From Bursaphelenchus xylophilus (lineage: Eukaryota; Nematoda; Chromadorea; Rhabditida; Aphelenchoididae), in the NCBI GenBank assembly GCA_904066235.2, contig CAJFCV020000001.1, positions 8,122,001-8,186,000 on the forward strand: DNA of 64,000 nt, given 5' to 3'. Below, piece by piece: positions 11,657 to 22,508 of the stretch. The translations under genes were made by a program, and so were the position numbers. The notes under the pieces are model-generated. The model saw only the letters and a list, made by a program, of their open reading frames with translations. It did not search any database and was not told the origin of the DNA. Positions within the stretch are counted from its first letter, which is position 1, and every line of letters begins with the position of its first letter.

Positions 11657-14600
11657 ATGTCGGACGGCGAAGGTGACCGTAGAAGAAGTTCCCGAAGGCC
11701 CGTCAACAAAGAGAAGGATGCCAAAGCCAGTGCTTTGGAGAGGCTCAAGGAAGCCAGGCTCAGTGGGAAACGGTCTTACCGAGCGAGGGTAGGACGCATT
11801 TCGATTTATCTCATGAGTTTATTTAAAGGTTGATGATATGGTTCAAGATGTGTTGGTGGATGTGGATGAGGAAGAATATAACCGGCGATATCGAGCTGCC
11901 GATTTTGTGGATGATGATGATGGTGCTGGATATGCAGATAGTGATGAGGACGAGAAAGATATACTTCAAGTTACATCGAAAAATAAAAAGAAGGTTACCA
12001 AAAGAGAAGAGGTTAAGGGAAAAAAGGCCGGCGATATCACCCAATTCTTGAGACCTGATATCAGAAATTCTGAAGTAGGGTTTGTTTATTCGTTGTATTA
12101 AACTGGGTTTAGAAAACTCATACAAGTCAAGCGGACGATGAGGCTGCTTTGGCCGAAGCTTTGGCTCAATTGGATGAGACTGCCGACAATGGGGCTCCGA
12201 TGTTCGACTTCTTGGCAGGCCCACTCATGGATAATGCTGAAGCTGTCGAGGATCATTGGCAGTGTCAAGATGAAGCTGTTCCTTCCACCCCGGAGGTCTT
12301 TAAGCCGTATGTTTTTTAGCATGGTATATGGTTGGTTTAGTGCAACTATCAAGAGAGTACGACGTATTTCGGAAGATGAGATTTGTGCTTCAAAAGTGGC
12401 CAAACTCGATCAAACTTTAGTGAAATCAGAAAAGCCTGATCTCGAAACAACGACTGAGATCGCAAATTTTGTTCAGCCCGATTGTGCCAATGTAAACGAG
12501 GACTTTCCTATAGTGGAAGAGTCGGTTGTTGAAGAAATTTTTGGAGGTCAGGACACTGAGGACCCAATGGAAGAAGATGAAGAATTAGAAGCAGAAGATG
12601 GTGATAGCAAAAGCGTGAAGTTGTTTTGCCTCGATTTTTACGAAACTGCGAAAGGTACAGTCTTCATGTTTGGAAAGATAGGCCAGAAAAGTTGTTGCAT
12701 AGAAGTGAAGGGAATCGAAAGAGTGGTCTACTTCATTCCGGTTCAGGTAACAAAAAATTTATTTTACTTTAATAGTTGTCTTAGGAGGAGATGGAAGACC
12801 TGAAAAAGGAAGTTACAAATATCCTCAAAAAGGAGGGAATAAATCAGTTTAGAAGCAAAGAAACGAACATAAAGTATGTCCCCGATGCAGATGACATGGA
12901 GAAGGAGATGAAGGCGTTGATGGTCGCTTATGATGTAAGGACAACGGTCGGCGTCTAATTATATTTTCAGTCGACGTTGCCTGCTTTGAGTATGGAGCTA
13001 ACCGGAACTTATTTTAAACGAGTTCTAAACGTCAATGCGTCGCCTTTGGAGAGGCTTCTGATGGAGTCTAACCTCAGGACTCCTGGATTTGTTCAAATTT
13101 CAAATATCGGTAAGTCGAATTTTTAAGAGTTACAACAAAAGAACAGAAGAAGCCCAAAGCAAGAAATCTTATTGTGAATTGGAATTTACGGTCAATAACA
13201 GAAGTATGAAAAATATAATCATGGCTCCTGGCCCAAGATTTGCTCCTAAAATCAAGATGTTAGTGATGAATGTAGCCAGTGTTTTTCTTCCTGGTGGCAA
13301 CCGAGAGGTAATTGAGAGGTGTCAAGAGGCAATAAATGACTTTTCAGATTATCGCCATAAATGGACTTTTTAAAAAGAATGCTTCCCTCGACCGTGCAAA
13401 CGATAAAAATGCTTCGGCTTATGATTCTTTAAACTGTAAGTGATGTTGGTCTTCTATTTGTATTTGCAGTCATTGCAAAACCCACCAAAGGAACATTTCC
13501 GATTACATTGAACGATGTTTTGACGCAGAAGAACATGAAGAACAAGGTGTTTGTGCATCAGAACGAACGGGCTCTGCTGGCCGCGTTTTTAGTTAAGGTT
13601 AAAGAGCTGGATCCCGACTTAATTGTAGTGAGTGTCATTACTTCTATCTCTCAAAGCGTCTTCCTTGCTCTGTTAACATTTCTTGCAGATGCATGGAGCC
13701 AATGAACAATTGGATCTGTTGAAGACAAAACTGGCCCGACATAAGATTTCGACGTTCTCATTCTTTAGCAAATTAAAGAAAACAACGCCAATCGACAAAA
13801 TCGGGAGATGGAATCTGACTTGTTTAACTGCTGGACGTCTTGTTTTGTGTTCAAAGTAAGGATATAAAAACAATTTTATCATGAGAAACTATGTGTTTAT
13901 CTTGGCGATTTTAGGGAAGCAGCGGCAGAATTGGACACAAAGAGTAAAAGTCAAAACATGGAAGATCTTGTACCATCACTCCTCACACCTAATGATCCCA
14001 CAATTCAGAGAACCGAACTGACTAATCCCGAATTACTGGAACCCTTTTTCTCAGCCAATGGAGTCCCTTCTATATTCAAATTGTTGAAGTGGTCATGGCA
14101 TGAGGCATATCTCTCCTTGTTAGTTGTGCTACAATTGAATGCCCTTCCTTTGTTTGTTCGAATCACCCAGATCGTCGGTGGGGTCATGGTAAGACATTAT
14201 TTTCTTCTGATTATTCTCTTTAGTCCCGAACTCTAGTGGGAGGACGGTCACAACGGAATGAGTTCTTGTTCCTCCACGCCTTTTATGAACGGGGTTATGT
14301 TCCCTGGGACAAGAAGAAGAGAAATAAGGAGAAGCAAGGCGATTCTTCAGGAGGAACCGTTGTCGATCCCAAAACCGGGCTTTACGAGACTTACATCGTC
14401 CTTCTTGACTTCAACTCCCTTTATCCAAGCATCATCCAAGAATTCAACATATGTTTTACGACGGTGGACAAATGTTATCGGATCGCTGTATGTTTAAAAA
14501 ACTGATGTTTTACGCATTTAAGGACAAAAAAGACGTTTTGAGTTCAATTCCGGACAGCGATGTTCCACAAGGCATATTACCAAAAGAGATAGGAGAACTG

Positions 14601-16430
14601 GTCAGGAAAAGAAGAGCAGTGAAACAGGAGATGAAGAGGGTCCCCCGAGGTTCGGACAGATACCTTCAGGTAAGACATCAGGTAATTAAGAAGTATTTTT
14701 AGCTGGATGTTGAGCAATTGGGTCTCAAACTGACTGCGAACAGTATGTATGGATGTCTTGGAGCTACAGATTTCCGCTTTTACGCAAATTTCTTGGCGAT
14801 CATGATCACACTAAAAGGTAGAAGTTTGTTGGCAAGAAGTCAGGAAATCGCTGAGAGGTCATACAGAGTTATTTATGGAGACACCGACTCCATAATGGTC
14901 AATTCCAATACCAGCAAACATCAAGAAGCAGTCCAGATAGCCAACCGATTAAAAAAAGACTTGAATGGAAAGTTCAAACACATCGAGATGGACATAGATG
15001 GCCTCTTCAAGAAATTTCTCCTCTTGAAGAAGAAGACGTATGCCGCTCTGACTGTATCCGTAAACGATGAGAATGACGTGAAGACTGAGATAAAAGGCTT
15101 ACAAATTGTCCGACGAGATTGTAGCGATGTCGTCAAAAAGGCTGGCAGACATGTTCTGGATATTGTATTGGGCCCCTCAGACTCCAAATCGGTTGATATA
15201 TTGGCCTTTCTGACTGAATGGAAGGAGAAATTATTGGGCAATCAGTTCAGTTTGGAAGAATTCCAGATTTATCAGAAATTAAGCAAGGATCTGAACCAGT
15301 ATGGAGACGGAGATAAGCATTCTGGGATGGCAAAGCGGTTGAATCAGACGGGAAAGTTCAACTTCAGAGTCGGCGATATGGTCAAATATATCGTGTGTAA
15401 CGTAAGTATTTATCGTCCTTAAATAGTTGTCGACAACAGGATGGAAGTGGGAATTCTTCGTCGAAGCGATTGTACCACATAACTGAATTAGAAGAGGCCA
15501 ATAAGACTATAGTTACGGACAAAGCCAGTGATGACAAGGAAAATGTAGAACCCATCCGGCCAAAGCTCGCTGTTGGTAAGTTCGACTCTACTATTGCTGT
15601 TATCGAGGAACTTAGATTACAAATACTACCAAGAAAGTTTGAAAACGATAGTCAGTACCATATGCGAACCATTGGAAGACTTGGAGGTCTACCAAATCTC
15701 TGAAGCCCTAGGTTTGGACCCATCGAAGGATCGAAGTCGCCCAAAGCCTACCAACTACTCATCTGGAGATTTTAACAGGAATGATACGGAGTATGATGGA
15801 TTCAGTTTCGAATGTCCTCATTGCCAAAAGAACGTTATAATAAACTCGCCGGTTATTATTCAGGTTAGACCATTTAGCAAAAAAAAAAAACAAATGATTA
15901 ATTTAAGGATGATGTTGTTACATTTACACTTGAAACGTGTTTGGAATGTGGCCATGGTTTGATTTCGGACCAGCCCTATCTCATTACCCGATGCCATCAA
16001 CTCATGGATGAATACATATCACGGAATTCCAAGTCTCCTTTCAGATGTGAGAAGTGTGAATACACTGAAACGGACATGAACAGATTGATGTGGAGAAGTC
16101 ACAAGTATGTTCCGTGCTGTCCGGAATGCTTTTCTAATCTAACGCAAGAGGTAATATCGGTACAAATTCTTTTATACCAAAGTTTTATAGTACGATTTGG
16201 CCCAACTCTGCGAACAACAGCAGACATTCAGTTATCTGTTTGATTTGAATCTGTTCATATCCAAATGCAAGAATACCCACTTGAAGAAGAAGATAGAAAC
16301 AGCTCCGAACTTCCAAGAGATGAAACATCTATATGGGTTAATGTCAGACATCGCTAAGGAAAGATGGATGCAAAATAAGGCTTTTAAAATTGACTTGACA
16401 AGCCTGCTTAGGAGTTTCCGAATCAAGTAA
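11657..16430 (+). CDS. pola-1: DNA polymerase alpha catalytic subunit
   Basis: Catalytic subunit of the polymerase alpha-primase complex; it extends RNA primers at replication start and on the lagging strand. Eighteen exons from 11657 to 16430, joined by introns mostly of 27-50 nt, give about 1363 residues (human 1462). The N-terminus has the family's ALERLKEAR block and an acidic region with DITQFLRP. The B-family polymerase core is complete: motif [15 protein letters not shown] (exon 14224-14487), motif [10 protein letters not shown] (from 14726), motif C YGDTDS near 14875 with both catalytic Asp residues, and KKKTYAAL. The C-terminal zinc module has Cys pairs CPHC, CLECGHG, CEKC and CCPEC. 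Exon 15440-15575 joins 15616-15863 to restore [11 protein letters not shown] and LGLDPS. Start chosen at [15 protein letters not shown], the first ATG after a stop-containing leader. Confidence 0.96.
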
Positions 16431-17397
16431 TAGAAATCACTTACACTCACTTTGTAAATTTGACTAACATAATCTATAAATAAATTAATGTGTTTTGTTT
16501 CTGTATAGGTATAATTATTAGAAGGTATTTTTGATTTAAAAGAGAGTTTTTTACAACTCGAAGGATGGCCCGGACATTTCGAAAAAGCGACCGACCCAGA
16601 ATCTTTTGATATTTTGTATAGTTGTTGTACCATGATAGCTGAACGTCAGCACGAATTTTTAGTTTCAGAAATTACCGTATACGGGGGTTACGGTAGATAC
16701 AATTTTTAGAAAGATTAGGTTCGTATGTAAAAACCTCAAGGAGTAAAGGCACAAAACATCGCCATTTTACGTTTTTGACCATGGGGAACATTTTCATAAT
16801 TGAGAACTTTGTCGTAGGATGTTGCCTTCGACTACTTCGAAAAATACCAAGGTACCATATTCAATATAACTTTTTTTGCAGAGAACTTGTCTCAACTTTT
16901 GAAACCTCTTAAAAATACTTTGACATGTATGTAACAACATATCAAAAATGCGCGAAAAAGGGGGGGGGGTTTGGAGCTATGGTACTTTGAATGTTGCCGG
17001 TACGGTATATCAAAAAATAATTTTTTTCAAAATCGATGTAGAAGACCCGCAAAAATTGCCAAAATACGTTTTCGACCATGGCGAACATTTTTGTAATTGA
17101 CACTTTTTCTGTAGGGTGTAGTCTTCGCCTACTTCGAAAATTGGCAAGGTACCATGTGTAATATAACTTTTCGGCATTCTACTTGTCTCAACTTTTCAAA
17201 GCTCACAAGGGAAGTCACTTTTTTCGCAGACGGACTTCGGAACGGGACCTAGTAGGTTTCAAACCTGAAGCGTCTACGATCATACAACTGATTTCCAAAA
17301 ATGTTTACGGGGCTTCTCGGCCGAGAAAATCGACCGCAAAGTTTAGCCGAAATGAGCGAATAGCCTCCTCAAAAGAAACAGCTTATTTCATCTGCAG

Positions 17398-17466
17398 TGG
17401 TGGCCGAGTGGTCAGCGCGCTCGCTTTTTGCGCCAGAAGAGGCGGGTTCGATCCTTTGCGCAGTTT
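17398..17466 (+). other. tRNA-like sequence (left arm)
   Basis: Contains an A-box-like TGGCCGAGTGGT and, 35 bp later, a B box GGGTTCGATCC, in the spacing of a Ser/Leu-type tRNA, followed within 25 bp by T-runs that could end Pol III transcription. The acceptor-stem ends do not pair, so it is not called as a functional tRNA; it is a tRNA-derived promoter carried by the foldback element. Confidence 0.6.
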
Positions 17467-17708
17467 ATTTTCTTTTTGGTTCGTAAATATTGATTTAGTA
17501 TGTAAACATAAAATTGTAATTTTTTACAGTAATTTAAACATAAATTCAAAGCTGAATGTTCATGAATATTGTAAAGTCAAAACAGGGCTGGGTTGATGAA
17601 GATATACTTTCTTAATTTGTGTTTTATTAAAAATTGCTAATAGTTAGCATTTGCGACATTAACGGCATTTCGCTATTCATTTCAATGGCCAAAAGAAATG
17701 CGTCCGCA

Positions 17709-17778
17709 GGCGGCCGAAGTCGAACTCACGTCTTCTGGCGCAAAAAGCAAGCGCGCTGACCACTCGGCCACCACTGCA
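17709..17778 (-). other. tRNA-like sequence (right arm, inverted copy)
   Basis: Inverse copy of the segment in the left arm. The A box TGGCCGAGTGGT is intact on the minus strand. The B box is degraded (GAGTTCGACTT), so this copy is probably the weaker promoter. Transcripts from the two arms would converge across the loop. Confidence 0.5.
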
Positions 17779-19987
17779 GATGAAATAAGCTGTTTCTTTT
17801 GAGGAGGCTATTCGCTCATTTCGGCTAAACTTTGTGGTCGATTTTCTCGGCCGAGAAGCCCCGTAAACATTTTTGGAAATCAGTTTTATGATCGCAGACG
17901 CTTCACGTTTGAAACCTACTAGGTGCCGTTCCAAAGTCCGTCTGCGAAAAAAGTGACTTCCCTTGTCAGAAAAATACGTTGACATGTATGGAACAACATA
18001 TCAAAAATTTAGGAAAATAAAAGGGGGGTTTTGGAGTTACGGTACTTTAAATGTTCCCGGTACCGTAGTTCAAAATTTTATTTTTTTTAAATCGGTGTAG
18101 AACAGCCGTAAACCTTGCCAATATACGTTTTCAACCATGGGGAACATTTTTGTAATTGACAGTTTTGTTCTAGGATGCAGCCTTCGACCGGTTTGAGAAA
18201 TGTCAAGATACCATGTTCAATATAACTTTACGGCATTCAACTTGTCTCAACTTTTGAAACCTTTCAAAAACACCTTGACATATGTGTAACAACATATCAA
18301 AAATTTAGGAAATAAAAGGGGGGTTTTGGAGTTACGGTACTTTGAATGTTGGACATACAGTACACCGAACTTTTTCTGTGATGCTGACATCCGATTTTGA
18401 TAGATTCCACCGTCGTATGGCACACACGTCCCTAAACCGTGGCAATTGATACAAAAAAATTAAGAAATCACTGATCTCGCTGTTACAGTAACCAATTATC
18501 TGCGCACGATATGTTACAGTATGCTTAGGCCTAGTTTTTTTGAATTTTTTAGTGAAAATAGTTTGTGAGGGTCGTACAACATAGATAAAACATTACATTT
18601 TGTTTTTAAAATAATCTACGTAAAGTTAAGCCGAGAATAAATCGAAGTGTACTGTATGTCCAACATTCAAAGTACCGTAACTCCAAAACCCCCCTTTTAT
18701 TTCCTAAATTTTTGATATGTTGTTACACATATGTCAAGGTGTTTTTGAAAGGTTTCAAAAGTTGAGACAAGTTGAATGCCGTAAAGTTATATTGAACATG
18801 GTATCTTGACATTTCTCAAACCGGTCGAAGGCTGCATCCTAGAACAAAACTGTCAATTACAAAAATGTTCCCCATGGTTGAAAACGTATATTGGCAAGGT
18901 TTTTTGGTACCTTGGTATTTTTCGAAGTAGTCGAAGGCAACATCCTACGGCAAAGTTGTCAATTATGAAAATGTTCCGTCAAAAACGTAAAACGGCGATG
19001 TTTTGTGCCTTTACTCCTTGAGGTTTTTACATACGAACCCAATCTTTCTAAAAATTGTATCTACCGTAACCCCGTATACGGTAATTTCTGAAACTAAAAA
19101 TTCGTGCTGACGTTCAGCTATCATGGTACAACAACTATACAAAATATCAAAAGATTCTGGGTCGGTCGCTTTTTCGAAATGTCCGGCCCTTGTTATGAGA
19201 AGCTTCAATCTGTAAAAAAACTCTTTTAAATCAATTTTATAATTCTTACGTCTTTACAAACACAAGTAAGAAGTCGTCTAAAGTACTACCATCTGGAAGC
19301 TAAAAATCTGACGGAAAATTGGACGAATGTGGAATTTCCACTTACTAGGAAGTTACAAACTGACCATAGCCAAATGGCAAGCGCTGTACACGGTTGGAAA
19401 GCTTTGAAAAGTAGTACTAGAGACCACTTTCAATTTAAAGCAGTATTTTTTTTATTTTATCGGCGCACTCTGTAGTACTACCTTTCAAAAGCTTTACAAG
19501 GTGTGCATCACTTCTCGTTTGGTGATGGTCAGGTTCGGAGTTGGACGATTGGGGAAAAAGACGATTGGGGAAACCGAAAAGTATTATTTTTCTTCCATGC
19601 AAATGTCGAAGTTAGGATAATCGAGGGTGCTCATTTCGAAAATGACATTCATTTTTTTGATTCTTACTTTTTTCCTTAAGTAGTACTGTAAAGTAGTAAT
19701 TTTTGATTTTTTTTCATAAATACTCGAATTAGGGGTTTTCGAGGGTGCTGATTTCGAAAATCATGTAAATTTTTCCTCTAGTACTACATAGTACTATTCT
19801 GATACTATATAGTACGAAGTGAAAATATGGCTTTTGACGTTAATGGTGTTGTTTTGATGCTTAGTACTCTTCAAAAACACGTTTTAAAGACTTGGTGCTA
19901 TATAGTACTGTCTGATACTATGTAGTACGAAGTAAAAATAGGCGTACTAAGCACCAGAACAACACCACGAACGCCTAAAGGATTGGG

Positions 19988-20154
19988 CCCGGTTTTGTTC
20001 CCACCGCGGTTTTGTCCCCAAGACGGTTTTGTCCCCAGGACGTTTTTGTCCCCACTTTTTTCGAGCCTTTTTGTCCCCAGACCGGTTTTGTCCCCACTTT
20101 TTTTATTTTTTTGTCCCCACAACGGTTTTGTCCCCAGGACGTTTTTGTCCCCAA
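19988..20154 (+). repeat. GTCCCCA minisatellite, left arm
   Basis: Degenerate repeats of a 13-17-bp unit, GGTTTTGTCCCCA or GACGTTTTTGTCCCCA, in all three frames giving repetitive peptides. The array recurs inverted at 20581-20748 in the other arm of the palindrome, and a short copy at 52578-52650. Confidence 0.85.
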
Positions 20155-20580
20155 GCTGGATAGTACGATTAAAAATTATGCACTCAGATGTTAATGCTAT
20201 TGGTTTGAAGCCCAGTACTTCTCAAAAAATGTGTTTTAGCACTTGGTACTGTATAGTACAAGGTGGTACTATATAGCACGAGGTAAAAATTAAGCCATAA
20301 CGCGTGAATGACGTTGTTTTGGTATGCAGTACTGATCAGACGTTCATTTTGTACAAAAACCAATTCGTGCTATATAGTACCATGCGCTAAAACACATTTT
20401 TGAGAAGTACTGGGCTTAAAACCCATAGCATTGACGTGTTATGGCTTTTTACCTCGTGCTATATAGTACCACCTTGTACTATACAGTACCAAGTGCTAAA
20501 ACACATTTTTTGAGAAGTACTGGGCTTCAAACCAATAGCATTAACATCTGAGTGCATAATTTTTAATCGTACTATCCAGC

Positions 20581-20748
20581 TTGGGGACAAAAACGTCCTG
20601 GGGACAAAACCGTTGTGGGGACAAAAAAATAAAAAAAGTGGGGACAAAACCGGTCTGGGGACAAAAAGGCTCGAAAAAAGTGGGGACAAAAACGTCCTGG
20701 GGACAAAACCGTCTTGGGGACAAAACCGGGGTGGGGACAAAAACGTCC
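20581..20748 (-). repeat. GTCCCCA minisatellite, right arm (inverted)
   Basis: Inverse of the array at 19988-20154 and nearly identical to it, with the sequence tgGGGACAAAACCG repeated. The similarity of the arms suggests recent formation or ongoing homogenisation. Confidence 0.85.
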
Positions 20749-21030
20749 ACTACGGCCTAAAGGCCAACTTTACACCTCGTACTACATAGTATCAGGTAGT
20801 ACTATATAGCACCAAGTCTTTAAAACGTGTTTTTGAAGAGTACTAAGCATCAAAACAACACCATTAACGTCAAAAGCCATATTTTCACTTCGTACTATAT
20901 AGTATCAGAATAGTACTATGTAGTACTAGAGGAAAAATTTACATGATTTTCGAAATCAGCACCCTCGAAAACCCCTAATTCGAGTATTTATGAAAAAAAA
21001 TCAAAAATTACTACTTTACAGTACTACTTA

Positions 21031-22061
21031 CAAGGGATCGGCAAATAGTTGTAACCTGCTTTCTTAACGAAACCTATATCATTTGAAAGAGCATTAAAAA
21101 TAGTGCACAGCGCAGCAAGAATTAGCTGCCTAAATTCACTTTGGACAAAGTTATGGCCAAAATACAGATTTTAGCCTAATTTCCGCCTCGCTTTATAAGC
21201 TCTCGGAATGGCAGCAGAGTTGTGTCCAGTTGGCCGAGTGGTAGTGAGCCCACTTCCGGCGCAGCGGGTCCTGGTTTCGAATCCGGTCTTTGTAAATATT
21301 TTGCGTTTCGTCTCTTATATGCCACAAAACCATGGTATGTTGACATTTTTTAATAATTTTTGTTCCTCCGCTGACAAAATCCATGGTTACGCAAGTTTTC
21401 TGAGTTTTTGAATTTTTTTGAAACGACCACAAATTTGATGGTGATGAGAGTGGGTATGCCACTATCGTACAATTCCATGGATCTCATGCCAGTCAATCAC
21501 CGATTATGATTACTGGAGGATAATTCAATTTACAAGGGCCTATAAATATACATTTTTTCGAAAAAATACGAAGATAAAATTGTAAAATCGGCCAAAGACA
21601 CTATTGCTGACACAGTGGACCAACCATTGGTAAGGCTAGGACGTAAGAAATTTTCGATTTTCAAATTTTCGTTTGTGAATGACGACAACGATCATATAAA
21701 TGTATTTCCAAAGCTTTTTGCTCCAATTTTCCCTTTAATCTAGTTTTATTTACAATTTACTGTCACTAGCAGTAATGTCTAATAACATATAACCCAGTAT
21801 TGTTAAAGCCATAAAACGACCGTGATAGACGTTTTTGCATACCAGGAAACTAATAAAGACGATTTCAAACCGCCAGGATTACTGTAATATAATGAACCGG
21901 CGTTTTGGCCGCATATAACCCCTTTCAAAAAGCGGTCGTATCTATGCCCTAAGGTAATTTAGGCAGCTAATTTTTTTTGCGCTGTGCACTATTTTTAATG
22001 CTCTTTCAAATGATACATGTTTCGTTAAGAAAGCAGGTTGCAACTATTTGCCGATCCCTTG
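21031..22061. mobile_element. 1031-bp inverted-repeat element, TSD TTA
   Basis: Begins CAAGGGATCGGCAAATAGTTG-like and ends with the inverse; the terminal repeats are about 110 bp. TTA flanks it (21028-21030 and 22062-22064). Removing the element and one TTA rebuilds a right arm that is the exact reverse complement of the left arm at about 19665-19695, so the insertion is certain. It carries one tRNA-like segment and otherwise AT-rich noncoding sequence. The CAAGGG terminus and TNA target match the element at 17206, so both belong to one non-autonomous family group. Confidence 0.9.
21224..21290 (+). other. tRNA-like sequence inside the 1031-bp element
   Basis: A-box-like TTGGCCGAGTGGTA and B box GGTTTCGAATCC are present with Ser/Leu-like spacing, and a T-run follows at about 21299. 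No convincing acceptor stem is visible. It is probably an internal Pol III promoter of tRNA origin. Confidence 0.55.
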
Positions 22062-22508
22062 TTAAGGAAAAAAGTAAGAATCAAAAAAATGAATGTCATT
22101 TTCGAAATGAGCACCCTCGATTATCCTAACTTCGACATTTGCATGGAAGGAAAATAATACTTTTCGGTCTCCCCAATCGTACTTTTCCCCAATCGTCTTT
22201 TTCCCCAATCGTCCCAGTTCCGGTCAGGTTGTACACTTCCCTACTTAGGCACACGACCTTCATTGTTCTTCCCACAGATTACCATATGATGGATTGCTGT
22301 AACATTGTTTTCTCAAAAGAGTGATGTACCCTGTTACGCCCGGGCCGATCGGCCGGCCCGTTTGCCTGATTGCAATAAAAAATAAGTTCAAACGGGAACT
22401 GTCTTCTTTGTCTTCATCAATGTTCCAGTTGCGTCCCGCCACGAAAAATAATGGAAGAATGGCGTAATGATAAAGATACGGTATTTTCCACTCCTATATT
22501 TTCGAAAC

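Larger units (their letters stand above)
17206..17965. mobile_element. 760-bp foldback element with paired tRNA-like boxes, TSD TCA
   Basis: Starts CAAGGGAAGTCACTTTTTTC and ends with its inverse GACTTCCCTTG. The arms are about 270 bp each, with a ~220-bp AT-rich loop. It interrupts the third ~290-bp tandem unit exactly, and TCA is present on both sides (17203-17205, 17966-17968); deleting the element plus one TCA restores the unit. Each arm holds a tRNA-like segment, in opposite orientation. The two ORFs across the arms are translations of the repeat, not genes. Confidence 0.85.
16528..19235. repeat. Large palindrome built on ~290-bp tandem units
   Basis: Sequence from 16528 on returns inverted up to 19235; for example the block TTGATTTAAAAGAGAG at the left edge matches CTCTTTTAAATCAA at the right, and about 200 bp around 16566-16770 pairs with 18965-19175. 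Within it a ~290-bp unit (landmarks CGTTTT.GACCATGG.GAACATTTT, then GACATGTATGTAACAACATATC) occurs at about 16766, 17058 and 18113 directly and near 18900 inverted. The spacing is 292 bp for the first pair and about 289 bp for the second once the 760-bp insertion at 17206 is removed. There is no coding content. Confidence 0.85.
19531..22232. repeat. Giant palindrome, ~1-kb arms, with nested minisatellites
   Basis: The left end GACGATTGGGGAAAAAGACG returns inverted at the right end (22183-22220). Arms run to a centre near 20310-20420, rich in the short palindrome TAGTACTATATAGTAC. Landmarks such as GAGGGTGCTCATTTCGAAAA (19624) and its inverse (22105) pair across about 2.5 kb. The right arm is broken once by the 1031-bp element at 21031. 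There is no transposase-like coding capacity. Confidence 0.85.

Noticed and set aside
17183..17596. 137-codon plus-strand ORF and its 102-codon mirror at 17677-17985
   Set aside because: Both translate the arms of the foldback element and the tRNA-like segment; near-identical peptides from opposite arms show repeat origin.
16554..19190. TTA duplication around the outer palindrome at 16.5-19.2 kb
   Set aside because: TTA occurs at both places, but pairing continues outside it to about 16528 and 19235, so these are not the true element borders.
19983..20276. ORFs giving repeated CPQDGFVP peptides, and mirrors at 20459-20750
   Set aside because: Translation of the GTCCCCA minisatellite in several frames; no start context or conservation expected.
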